From Euzebya rosea (GTDB taxonomy: Bacteria > Actinomycetota > Nitriliruptoria > Euzebyales > Euzebyaceae), in contig NZ_PGDQ01000005.1 in NCBI RefSeq assembly GCF_003073135.1, forward strand, positions 248,001 to 312,000: a DNA stretch of 64,000 nt, in the 5' to 3' direction. Both the position numbers and the translations under genes were made by a program. The notes beneath the pieces were generated by a model that saw only the letters and a program-made list of their open reading frames with translations, made no database searches and was not told the DNA's origin. Shown here in pieces: positions 35,069 to 42,243 of the stretch (within the stretch, counting starts at the first letter, position 1; every line of letters starts with the position of its first letter).

Positions 35069-36222
35069 AGCTGGCCCGTCTCGGTGTCCAGGCCCAGCGC
35101 CAGCCGGCCGGCGAGCTCGTAGGTGCGCTCGGCGACCATGGCGTGCTGCGAGGCGACGTGGGCGTCACGGAACACCCGCTGGATCGGGGAGGAGAGGTAG
35201 GCGTCGACGCCGCCGGCCAGCAGGTGCAGCCGACGAGTCACCTCGCTGCAGCGGGCGGTGGCGTCGGTGGCGGCCAGGCGCAGCAACCGGCGCTGCTCGA
35301 CCGTCAGCGGGTCACCGCGTTCGGTGGTGGTCCATGCGTCCCCGACGGTGTCGACCACGAACGCCCACGCCGACCGGACCACCGCCTCGGCCCGCGCGAC
35401 GTCGACCTGGGTGGTCTGGCGTTCCGCCAGGGTCCTGCGGCTTCCCTGCGGCCGCTTGCCGCCGGCGAGCTCGACCAGCTCCTCCAGCCCGCGGCGGGCG
35501 AGGCCGACCGACACCGACGCCACCCCCAGCGCGAGCAACCCGAACATCGGGAACCGTGACAGGGGCCGCTCGACCACCGGCTCGGTGCGGCCGAACTCCA
35601 CCCACCGGCCCTCGGGCACGATCGCGTCCGCCACCGTGTAGTCCGTCGACCCGGAGCCCGAGAGGCCCATCACGTGCCAGGTGTCGAGGAGGGTCACGTC
35701 ATCGCGGTCGAAGAACACGAACGGGAAGGTGAGGCCGTCCTCGCGGGACGCCGGTCGGCCGTCGGCGTCCACGAGTCGCACACCGCCCGCGATCGTCGTG
35801 CAGTGGCTGGTCCCCGATCCCCACGCCCAGCGGCCGCTGACCCGCAGCCCACCGCCGGGCAGGGCAACGGCGGTCCCGGCAGGTGCGGCGAACCCGCCGG
35901 TGATGGCGTCGGGGTCACCGTAGATCGCCTCCGCGTGCGTCGCGGGCAGCAGGTATCCGGTCATCGACGTCGTCAGGGCGATCATCACGCACCAGCCCGC
36001 CGCGCCGTCGTCGGCGGCCACGGCGGCGATGGACTCGAGGCCCTGCACGGCCGATCGTTCGGGACCGCCGTAGGCCGAGGGAACCCACGAGCGGAACAAC
36101 CCCTCGTCGCGCATCGCCTCGACGACGTCAACGGGCAGCCGGCGGGCCGCCTCGATGTCGGCAGCGCGGCGGCGCAGCATGGCGGCGCATTCGGCGGAGG
36201 GCAGGTGTGAGGTGTCCGACAT
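35065..36222 (-). CDS. Acyl-CoA dehydrogenase-like flavoprotein (group D monooxygenase type)
   Basis: A 385-residue flavoprotein with the acyl-CoA dehydrogenase fold. The N-terminal helical part reads AARRLPVDVVEAMRDEGLFR. The middle beta domain has LRVSGRWAWGSGTSHCTTIAG and WHVMGLSGSGSTDYTV. The C-terminal helices include RRLHLLAGGVDAYLSSPIQR. The usual catalytic Glu of acyl-CoA dehydrogenases is not apparent. The WGSG and HxxGLxGSGS motifs are closer to two-component flavin monooxygenases such as DszC and HsaA/HpaB relatives. It overlaps a hydrolase gene, suggesting a two-enzyme catabolic or modification step. Substrate unknown. Confidence 0.8.
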   Translation of the reverse strand: MSDTSHLPSAECAAMLRRRAADIEAARRLPVDVVEAMRDEGLFRSWVPSAYGGPERSAVQGLESIAAVAADDGAAGWCVMIALTTSMTGYLLPATHAEAIYGDPDAITGGFAAPAGTAVALPGGGLRVSGRWAWGSGTSHCTTIAGGVRLVDADGRPASREDGLTFPFVFFDRDDVTLLDTWHVMGLSGSGSTDYTVADAIVPEGRWVEFGRTEPVVERPLSRFPMFGLLALGVASVSVGLARRGLEELVELAGGKRPQGSRRTLAERQTTQVDVARAEAVVRSAWAFVVDTVGDAWTTTERGDPLTVEQRRLLRLAATDATARCSEVTRRLHLLAGGVDAYLSSPIQRVFRDAHVASQHAMVAERTYELAGRLALGLDTETGQL

Positions 36223-36331
36223 CGAGGTCGAGTTCTACCGCGTCCCCCGCACCCTGGCCGCCCACCGGTCCTCGTGCCGGGTCGTCGACGGCCATCGGGG
36301 ACGGCAGCGACGGTGACGGGGGCCCAGCAGG

Positions 36332-36337
36332 CATCAT
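36332..36337 (+). promoter_or_regulatory. Candidate -10 element of the prepilin peptidase gene
   Basis: CATCAT lies 7 nt before ATG 36345. It overlaps the alternative ATG at 36336, which argues for the second ATG as the start. Confidence 0.35.
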
Positions 36338-36344
36338 GTGCCCC

Positions 36345-37145
36345 ATGGCTGGGTTGGTCGCGCTGTTCGCCGGGGTCTTCGGGCTGCTGTTCGGGTCCTT
36401 CGGCAACGTCGTGATCCACCGTGTCCCCGAGGGACGCAGCGTCGTCAGGCCACCCAGCGCCTGCCCCGGCTGCGACAACGAGATCAGTCCCCGCGACAAC
36501 ATCCCGGTGCTGTCCTGGCTGCTGCTGCGGGGCAAGTGCCGGCACTGCGGACAGCCCATCAGCGCACGCTACCCGGCCGTCGAGCTGACGTCGGGCCTGA
36601 TGTTCGCCGCGGTCGGCTGGTGGCTGGCATCGATGGAGCCGCCGGACTACTGGGCCCTGCCCGGCATGCTGCTGTTCGCGTGGATGCTGCTGGTCGTCAC
36701 CTTCATCGACTTGGCCACCAAGCGGATCCCCAACGCGCTGACCTACCCGCTGACCCCCGCCCTGCTGGTCCTGCTGGTCGGTGCGGCGCTGCTGAACGGC
36801 GAACCGTCGGTGGCGCTGCGGGTCGTCGGCGGGGGGCTGGCGGCGTTCGCGTTCCTGCTCCTCCTCGCCCTGATCTACCCGCGCGGCATGGGCATGGGCG
36901 ACGTGAAGTTCGCGGCGTTCCTCGGCATGGGTCTGGGCTACGTGTCGTGGGGCACCGTGGTGATCGGGATGTTCATCGCCTTCCTCGGCGGCGGGATCAT
37001 CTCCTCGATCGTGCTGGCCGCACGCAAGGGTGACCGCAAGGACCAGATCCCGTTCGGGCCGTTCCTCGCCGCCGGATCGTTCGTCGCGTTGTTCGTCGGC
37101 CCCACGCTGGTCGACGCCTACCTGCGCTTCTCGGGGCTTCGCTGA
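36345..37145 (+). CDS. Prepilin leader peptidase / N-methyltransferase
   Basis: A 266-residue inner-membrane aspartic protease (family A24) that cleaves and methylates type IV prepilins and related secretion pseudopilins. The N-terminal cytosolic loop has the zinc cysteines of the methyltransferase part (SACPGCDNEISPRDN and GKCRHCGQPISARYPAVE). The two catalytic Asp lie in VTFIDLATKRIPNALTYP and GMGMGDVKFAAFLG. About seven hydrophobic helices are visible. No pilin or assembly ATPase gene is nearby, so its substrates are encoded elsewhere. Confidence 0.93.
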   Translation: MAGLVALFAGVFGLLFGSFGNVVIHRVPEGRSVVRPPSACPGCDNEISPRDNIPVLSWLLLRGKCRHCGQPISARYPAVELTSGLMFAAVGWWLASMEPPDYWALPGMLLFAWMLLVVTFIDLATKRIPNALTYPLTPALLVLLVGAALLNGEPSVALRVVGGGLAAFAFLLLLALIYPRGMGMGDVKFAAFLGMGLGYVSWGTVVIGMFIAFLGGGIISSIVLAARKGDRKDQIPFGPFLAAGSFVALFVGPTLVDAYLRFSGLR

Positions 37146-37183
37146 GCGTCGGCACGCACGGGTGAACGTGCCGGTGGCCCGCG

Positions 37184-37189
37184 TAGGAT
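37184..37189 (+). promoter_or_regulatory. Candidate -10 element of the DUF1844 gene
   Basis: TAGGAT lies 10 nt before ATG 37200. It overlaps the earlier in-frame ATG at 37188, which is therefore unlikely to be the start. Confidence 0.45.
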
Positions 37190-37199
37190 GGCCGCCACC

Positions 37200-37622
37200 A
37201 TGAGCGCACCCCAGCAACCCCAGCCCAGCCAGGAAGAGCTCGAGGCCTACTTCAACGAGCTCCGCCAGGCCCCCGTCCACGACCTGCTCCTGCAGGCCTT
37301 CTCGGTCCTCGGGACCGGTGCGGAGGTCAAGCTCGGCCTGCCGGATGCCCGGGTCCTGATCGACTCCATGGAGGCGCTGCTCGGCGCCGGTCGCGGCGTC
37401 CTCGCCGAGACCGCCCCGCAGCTCGAGCAGGCCATCGCGCAGCTGAAGACCGCCCAGGTCCAGGCCGAGAAGGACATCGCCGCCGAACGGGCCGGCGAGG
37501 GTGCGGGGGAGGAACAGGCAGCCGGGTCCGGCCAGGCGCAGGCGACCACGCCGCCGCCGGCCGCGCCGCAGCAGCCCCAGCAGAAGGCCACCGACAAGCT
37601 CTGGATCCCCGGCCAGGGCTAG
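37200..37622 (+). CDS. DUF1844 domain protein
   Basis: A 140-residue soluble protein. The conserved part (about 12-85) is FNELRQAPVHDLLLQAFSVL, KLGLPDARVLIDSMEALLGA and LEQAIAQLKTAQVQ, all helical. The tail is low in complexity, rich in Ala, Gln and Pro, and ends DKLWIPGQG. The function of DUF1844 is unknown. In actinobacteria it often lies directly before infC-rpmI-rplT, and it keeps that neighbourhood here except that infC is missing. The start was chosen after the -10 box. Confidence 0.85.
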   Translation: MSAPQQPQPSQEELEAYFNELRQAPVHDLLLQAFSVLGTGAEVKLGLPDARVLIDSMEALLGAGRGVLAETAPQLEQAIAQLKTAQVQAEKDIAAERAGEGAGEEQAAGSGQAQATTPPPAAPQQPQQKATDKLWIPGQG

Positions 37623-37675
37623 CGCGACCTCTCGGTCGGGGGTCGGCCCGCGTCCAGCGGGCCAGCAACCCGCCC

Positions 37676-37770
37676 GAGTTGTGCAGCACAGCCGGGGGGT
37701 TGGCTGAGCCGCACAGGAGGGCCGGGTGCCTGTGCACCTCGGTCGGTGTCTCGGCCGAGGTGCACAACTT
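37676..37770 (+). repeat. Palindromic repeat element, copy 1
   Basis: A 95-bp element bounded by GAGTTGTGCA and TGCACAACTT, with an inner 11-bp stem GTGCACCTCGG (37732-37742) / CCGAGGTGCAC (37755-37765). The end arm can pair either with the outer start or with the inner stem, so two folds compete. It is 93/95 identical to copy 2, 174 bp downstream. Confidence 0.85.
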
Positions 37771-37849
37771 CGCCGCGCCCCGCGCCCCGCGCCCACCCGC
37801 CGCGAGCCCGCGCCCCGCGCCCACCCGCCGCGCGCCCACCCGGGGCGCC

Positions 37850-37944
37850 GAGTTGTGCAGCACAGCCGGGGGGTTGGCTGAGCCGCACAGGAGGGCCGGG
37901 TGCCTGTGCACCTCGGTCGGGGTCTCGGCCGAGGTGCACAACTC
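37850..37944 (+). repeat. Palindromic repeat element, copy 2
   Basis: Same element as 37676-37770 with two substitutions, bounded by GAGTTGTGCA and its exact complement TGCACAACTC. Both copies are followed by the same CGCCGCGCCCCGCGCC tract, so the duplicated unit is about 174 bp. Confidence 0.85.
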
Positions 37945-38107
37945 CGCCGCGCCCCGCGCCCCGCCCCGCGCCCCGCGCCGCGAGCCCGCGCCCCGCGCCC
38001 CAGCCCCAGCCCCACCCCCACCCCCGCGTCCGCGTCACGCGGTCCCGTCCGCGGCCCTCGGCCCACCGGCCGACACCACGGGTTCGGCAGATCGTGACGA
38101 TCTGACG

Positions 38108-38169
38108 TATCATCGCGAGTCCATACCAAGTGGGAGCGGCTTTCCCCACCTACCGGGCAACGACTCGCG
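38108..38169 (+). promoter_or_regulatory. Promoter and first hairpin of the rpmI-rplT leader
   Basis: TATCAT (38108-38113) is a good -10 box in a locally AT-richer spot; the -35 is weak. CGCGAGTC (38114-38121) pairs with GACTCGCG (38162-38169), enclosing a shorter GTGGG/CCCAC stem. The result is a multi-stem 5' structure about 170 nt before rpmI. Confidence 0.45.
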
Positions 38170-38223
38170 TGGGTCCATCACGTCAGAACGCCAGCCCGAT
38201 CCAGGGCTGGTCGGGATCGTCGT

Positions 38224-38260
38224 CGGCCGCTGCCCCTGCGCAGCGGCCGCGTTGCGTTTT
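38224..38260 (+). terminator. Intrinsic terminator/attenuator in the rpmI leader
   Basis: CGGCCGCTGC (38224-38233) pairs perfectly with GCAGCGGCCG (38240-38249) around a 6-nt loop, followed by CGTTGCGTTTT. A 10-bp GC stem with a T-rich tail lies 76 bp before rpmI and after its apparent promoter. That fits transcription attenuation, as known for L20-controlled operons. Confidence 0.65.
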
Positions 38261-38335
38261 CCCGCCGTGACCACGGCGACGCCAGAGCAAGACCCACGAC
38301 AGCTCTCCCAAGAACCGCCCCATCAGGAGCACGTC

Positions 38336-38533
38336 ATGCCCAAGCAGAAGAGCCACTCCGGCGCCAAGGACCGCTTCCGCGTCACCAAGACCGGCAAGGT
38401 CATGCACCGCCGCCAGAACCGCAACCACCTCGCGGAGCACAAGCCGCAGCGCCGCAAGCTGCGCCTGCGCAAGGACCAGCCGCTGCACAACACCGCAGAG
38501 GCCAAGACCATCAAGCGGATGTTGGGCCAGTAG
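38336..38533 (+). CDS. rpmI: Ribosomal protein bL35
   Basis: A 65-residue basic protein of the large ribosomal subunit. The sequence starts MPKQKSHSGAKDRFRVTKTG and has the family features HRRQNRNHL and KTIKRMLGQ at the end. An AGGAG ribosome site lies 8 nt before ATG 38336. It is paired with rplT 97 bp downstream, as in most bacteria, but the usual upstream infC is absent. The 24-bp 3' end, including the stop, is repeated just downstream (38563-38586). Confidence 0.97.
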   Translation: MPKQKSHSGAKDRFRVTKTGKVMHRRQNRNHLAEHKPQRRKLRLRKDQPLHNTAEAKTIKRMLGQ

Positions 38534-38586
38534 CCCAGTCCCCGGGCTCCTGCCCAACCTCGCGGATGCTGGGCCAGTAGCCCGTC
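38518..38586 (+). repeat. Duplicated rpmI tail in the rpmI-rplT spacer
   Basis: CGGATG(T/C)TGGGCCAGTAG occurs at the end of rpmI and again about 46 bp later. Each copy can form the small hairpin TGGGC-CAGTA-GCCCA or a variant. It looks like a local duplication and could affect rplT translation or mRNA stability. Confidence 0.6.
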
Positions 38587-38630
38587 CGCGCACCACTCTC
38601 ACCACGACACACCTCAGCTAGGAGACAGCA

Positions 38631-38984
38631 ATGGCACGCGTCAAGCGCGGCGTCCACGGACGCAAGCACCGCCGTACAGTCATGAACCGCGCGAAGGGGT
38701 TCCGGGGGGCACGTAGCCGCCGGTACCGCGTCGCAAACGAGACGATCCTGCACGCCGATCGGTACGCAACCCGCGACCGTCGCGCGAAGAAGCGGGACTT
38801 CCGCAAGCTGTGGATCACCCGCATCAACGCGGCGGCCCGCCAGGACGGCCTGTCCTACAGCCGCTTCATGTTCGGCCTGAAGCAGGCCGAGATCGAGGTC
38901 GACCGCAAGATCCTGGCCGAGCTGGCCGTCAACGACCCGGCGGCGTTCTCCGCGCTCGTCGAGCAGGCGAAGGCCCACCTCTAG
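38631..38984 (+). CDS. rplT: Ribosomal protein bL20
   Basis: A 117-residue protein of the large ribosomal subunit, needed early in 50S assembly and known as a repressor of its own operon in several bacteria. The basic N-terminal tail [20 protein letters not shown] and [16 protein letters not shown] are typical, followed by the globular part [20 protein letters not shown]. Length and motifs are normal. A GGAG ribosome site precedes ATG 38631. Confidence 0.97.
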   Translation: MARVKRGVHGRKHRRTVMNRAKGFRGARSRRYRVANETILHADRYATRDRRAKKRDFRKLWITRINAAARQDGLSYSRFMFGLKQAEIEVDRKILAELAVNDPAAFSALVEQAKAHL

Positions 38985-38986
38985 GG

Positions 38987-39901
38987 ATGGCGATCGCTCC
39001 CGAGGGGCTCGAGGCACCCACCGAGGTCGACCTCGAGGAGTCCGCGTTCGACGTGAGGGCGCTGGTCAACGCACCGGTCATCACGTCGGCCGCGAACAGC
39101 TCCATCAAGGCTGCGGCCAAGCTGGCGGCCCGCAAGGGTCGTCGGGACGAGGGGCTGTTCCTCGTGGAGGGCCCGCAAGCGGTCAGCGAGGCGGTGGACC
39201 AGCTCGTCGAGCTGTTCATCACCCCCGAGGCCGTGCACGGCCACGTCCACCTGCTGCGTGACGCAGCTGACGCGGGGGCACGGATCCGCACCGTGACCCC
39301 CGAGGTGCTGCGGGCGCTGGCCGACACGGTCACCCCGCAGGGCATGGTCGGTGTGGCACCGATTCGCCAGGTGGCCCTGGCCGACATCCTGCCGACCGCA
39401 CGCTTCCTCGTCGTCCTCGACGGCGTCAGCGACCCGGGCAACGCCGGCACGATCGTGCGGACCGCCGACGCGGCCGGCGCCGATGCCGTCGTGTTCGTCC
39501 GGGGCAGCGTGGACCCCTACAACCCCAAGGCCGTCCGTGCCTCAACGGGGTCGGTGTTCCACCTGCCGCTGATCACCGGCGTGGACCCCGAGGAGCTGCA
39601 CACCATCGCCGACGCCGGCCTGCAGCTGCTGGCTGCCGACGTGCACGCGTCGGTGCCGCTGGACGAGGTCGACCTGTCGGTCCCCACCGCGCTGGTGTTC
39701 GGTGGAGAAGCTGCAGGTCTTTCGTCGGTGGCCGTCGAGGCATGTAGCGTGTCGGTGCACATTCCGATCGCGACCACGCAGCGGGACGGGTACTCCGGCC
39801 ATGCCGAGAGCCTCAACCTCGCCGCCGCCGTCGCGGTCATGGCCTACTCGGTCAACAGCGCGCAGTCCCACCCCTCGACGAAGACGCCACCGACGCCCTG
39901 A
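38987..39901 (+). CDS. SpoU-family RNA 2'-O-methyltransferase
   Basis: A 304-residue SPOUT enzyme, probably an rRNA or tRNA ribose methyltransferase. An N-terminal substrate-binding domain (SIKAAAKLAARKGRRDEGLF, FLVEGPQAVSEAV) precedes the trefoil-knot SAM domain. The latter has VVLDGVSDPGNAGTIVRTAD near residue 140, ALVFGGEAAGLS near 235 and SLNLAAAVAVMAYS near 275. The start ATG 38987 is 2 bp after rplT, so it is co-transcribed with the ribosomal genes. The exact target nucleotide cannot be told. Confidence 0.88.
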   Translation: MAIAPEGLEAPTEVDLEESAFDVRALVNAPVITSAANSSIKAAAKLAARKGRRDEGLFLVEGPQAVSEAVDQLVELFITPEAVHGHVHLLRDAADAGARIRTVTPEVLRALADTVTPQGMVGVAPIRQVALADILPTARFLVVLDGVSDPGNAGTIVRTADAAGADAVVFVRGSVDPYNPKAVRASTGSVFHLPLITGVDPEELHTIADAGLQLLAADVHASVPLDEVDLSVPTALVFGGEAAGLSSVAVEACSVSVHIPIATTQRDGYSGHAESLNLAAAVAVMAYSVNSAQSHPSTKTPPTP

Positions 39902-39903
39902 CG

Positions 39904-41025
39904 ATGAGCACGCACCTGGCGCAGAAGACCCCCGCCGACATGGCGGCGTTGGAGCTGATCGCCGATGCGGCAGTGATCGTCGGATCCGACGGTGCCATCA
40001 CCTACGCCAACACCCAGGCGCTGCGCCTCCTCCGGCTGCCGGCCGACCGGGTGGTGGGGCAGGCAGCCGACCACGTCCTGCGCCTGCGGACCGAGGACGG
40101 CGCGGACTGGTGGGCCACCTGCACGCCGATGCAGGTCGACGCCGCGTTGTTGCCCCGCATCGCCGAGCAGGAGCTGACCCTCGTCGGGGCCGGCACCTCT
40201 CGGGCGGTGGCCATGACCGGTGCACGGCTGGCCGACGACGCCGGCCGGACCACGCAGCTGGTCCTCACCATCCGCAGGGCCGACGCCCGGCGACGCCGCG
40301 ACGTCGCCCGGTCGGACCTGGTCTCCACGGTGTCCCACGAGCTGCGCAGCCCCCTGACCAGCGTGAAGGGGTTCACCAAGACCCTGCTGGCCAAGTGGGA
40401 CCGGTTCACCGACGAGCAGAAGAAGCAGATGCTCGCCACCGTCAACGAGGACGCTGACCGGGTCACCCGCCTGCTGGGCGAGCTGCTGGCGGTCAGCCGC
40501 ATCGACGCCGGTCGGCTGCAGCTCAAGCGACAGATGATCGACATGGCCGCCACCGCCGCGCGCGTGGGCGAACGGGTCGAGGCCGGCGTGGGCCACGGCC
40601 GCACGATCACCGTCGACATCGGCGAGCTGCCCCAGCTGTACGCCGACCCCGACCGCGTCGAGCAGATCCTCTCCAACCTGCTGGAGAACGCGATCCGGTA
40701 CACCAACGGGACGATCACGATCACCGCCAGCGAGACCGAGGAGTTCGTCGAGGTGGCCGTCGCCGACGAGGGCGACGGCATCCCCGAGGAGTTCCTCAAC
40801 CCCATCTTCACCAAGTTCTTCCGCAAACCCGGCGAGCGGAAGCAGGGAACGGGGCTGGGGCTGTACATCACCAAGGGGCTCGTGCAGGCCCACGGTGGCG
40901 AGATCGTCGTCGAGTCCTCCCCGGGCAGCGGGTCGGTCTTCCGATTTACGTTGCCGAAGGGCGGTCTCGAGCTCGCAGGCATCGATCTGTCGGCCCTTCG
41001 GCACACCAACGGCGAGAGCCACTAG
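39904..41025 (+). CDS. PAS-domain sensor histidine kinase
   Basis: A 373-residue cytosolic kinase with no membrane segment. An N-terminal PAS-like domain (VGSDGAITYANTQALRLLRL, about 15-125) is followed by the dimerisation domain with H-box VSTVSHELRSPLTSVKGFTK near 145. The ATPase domain has N-box SNLLENAIRYTNG, G1 VADEGDGIPEEF and G2 GTGLGLYITKGLVQAHGG. No response regulator is adjacent. Candidate partners within the window are the receiver-GGDEF protein (18423) and the receiver-only protein in the arg operon (62247). It starts 2 bp after the methyltransferase gene. Confidence 0.9.
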   Translation: MSTHLAQKTPADMAALELIADAAVIVGSDGAITYANTQALRLLRLPADRVVGQAADHVLRLRTEDGADWWATCTPMQVDAALLPRIAEQELTLVGAGTSRAVAMTGARLADDAGRTTQLVLTIRRADARRRRDVARSDLVSTVSHELRSPLTSVKGFTKTLLAKWDRFTDEQKKQMLATVNEDADRVTRLLGELLAVSRIDAGRLQLKRQMIDMAATAARVGERVEAGVGHGRTITVDIGELPQLYADPDRVEQILSNLLENAIRYTNGTITITASETEEFVEVAVADEGDGIPEEFLNPIFTKFFRKPGERKQGTGLGLYITKGLVQAHGGEIVVESSPGSGSVFRFTLPKGGLELAGIDLSALRHTNGESH

Positions 41026-41142
41026 CCCCGCGTCAGCCACGCGGGCCCTGGCTCGTTCGCGGACTCGCCCGGCGCCGACACCGGCCGCCGCCACGTCCAC
41101 GCCCCTCACCCCTGCCCCAACGCCAGAGCGGAGCACCCAGCT

Positions 41143-42216
41143 GTGACCACTGATCCCACCACCGATACCCCGGACGTCCCCACCCCCGACGACGTGCTCG
41201 CCCTCGGCGCCGAGGCCGTCGCCGAGCTGCAGGCAGCCACCGACCTCGACGCCCTCGAGGCCGTCCGCCAGACCTGGATGGGCAAGAAGGGTCGCCTGTC
41301 GATGGTCAAGCGCAGCCTCGGGAGGATGGACCCCGAGACGCGCAAGGCCGTCGGCCAGGCCGTCAACACCGTGAACGCCGACTTCGGGCGCACCGAGTCC
41401 GCCCGGCGCACCACGCTGGAGATCGAGCGTGACCGCGTCGTCCTCGCCGCGGAGGCCATCGACATCACGCTGCCGCCGCGGGTGCCCGCCCGCGGGTCGC
41501 TGCACCCGCTCCGCCAGACGCTCGACGCCATCCTCGACGTCTTCGTGGGGCTCGGCTACGAGATCGTCACGGGCCCCGAGGTCGAGTCGGACTGGTTCAA
41601 CTTCGACGCGCTCAACACGCAGATGGACCACCCGGCACGCACGCTGCAGGACACCATCTACGTGCACGGGCTGACGGAGGCCCCCAAGCGCGACGACGGG
41701 ACCACCGGGATGCTGCTGCGCACCCAGACCTCGCCGATGCAGATCCGCACGATGCTGGACAACGACCCGCCCGTGTACGTCGCCATCCCCGGCCGCGTCT
41801 ACCGGCAGGACACCCCCGACGCCACGCACGTGCCGGTCTTCCACCAGATCGAGGGCCTCGCCGTCGACACCGACCTGTCGCTGTCGGACCTGTACGGCAC
41901 CCTCATGGCCTTCGCCCGGGCGCTCGTCGGCGAGGACGTGAAGCTGCGCTTCCGACCCCACTACTTCCCGTTCACCGAGCCGTCCGCCGAGCTCGACGCC
42001 TGGGTACCCGACGGGCAGGGGGGTGGCAAGTGGATGGAGCTGCTCGGCTCGGGCATGGTCCACCCCAACGTCCTCCGCGCCGGCGGCTACGACCCGGAGG
42101 AGGTCCAGGGCTTCGCGTTCGGCATCGGCATCGAACGCACCGCCATGGTCCGCTACGGCGTGCCCGACCTGCGGCTGTTCGCCGACAACGACGTCCGACT
42201 GCTGTCCAGCTTCTAG
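41143..42216 (+). CDS. pheS: Phenylalanyl-tRNA synthetase alpha subunit
   Basis: A 357-residue catalytic subunit of the alpha2beta2 enzyme that charges tRNA-Phe. The N-terminal coiled-coil arm is ALEAVRQTWMGKKGRLSMVK. The class II motifs follow: motif 2 around VYVAIPGRVYRQDTPDATHV and FHQIEGLAVD, and motif 3 GFAFGIGIERTAMVRYGVPD at the end. The start is GTG 41143. The 117-bp upstream gap shows no T-box. pheT follows 27 bp later. Confidence 0.95.
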   Translation: MTTDPTTDTPDVPTPDDVLALGAEAVAELQAATDLDALEAVRQTWMGKKGRLSMVKRSLGRMDPETRKAVGQAVNTVNADFGRTESARRTTLEIERDRVVLAAEAIDITLPPRVPARGSLHPLRQTLDAILDVFVGLGYEIVTGPEVESDWFNFDALNTQMDHPARTLQDTIYVHGLTEAPKRDDGTTGMLLRTQTSPMQIRTMLDNDPPVYVAIPGRVYRQDTPDATHVPVFHQIEGLAVDTDLSLSDLYGTLMAFARALVGEDVKLRFRPHYFPFTEPSAELDAWVPDGQGGGKWMELLGSGMVHPNVLRAGGYDPEEVQGFAFGIGIERTAMVRYGVPDLRLFADNDVRLLSSF

Positions 42217-42243
42217 CCCGCGGCGTCACGAGGAGAACCCACC

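Larger units (their letters stand above)
37623..38335 (+). other. 713-bp gap with duplicated palindromic element and structured rpmI leader
   Basis: No gene is supportable here; infC, expected at this place, cannot be found in any frame. The first part holds two copies of a 95-bp palindromic element set in CGCGCCCC-type low-complexity DNA (to about 38035). The second part holds a TATCAT -10 box, paired segments and an intrinsic-terminator-like hairpin before rpmI. A weak open frame from 37679 merges with rpmI but has no protein character. Confidence 0.7.

Noticed and set aside
37676-37944. CRISPR array
   Set aside because: There are only two 95-bp copies with a low-complexity spacer and no cas genes; the palindromic structure fits a structured element better.
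37619-38149. Minus-strand open frames through the palindromic repeats
   Set aside because: Several frames are open at once because of the GC-rich repeats. The shared peptide simply reflects the DNA duplication, and there is no start or ribosome site.
37679-38533. Long open frame fused in front of rpmI
   Set aside because: bL35 has its standard N-terminus at 38336 with an AGGAG site; the upstream part is repeat and leader DNA.
41026-41142. T-box leader before pheS
   Set aside because: No T-box sequence (TGGNACCGCG-like), specifier stem or terminator could be found in the 117-bp gap.
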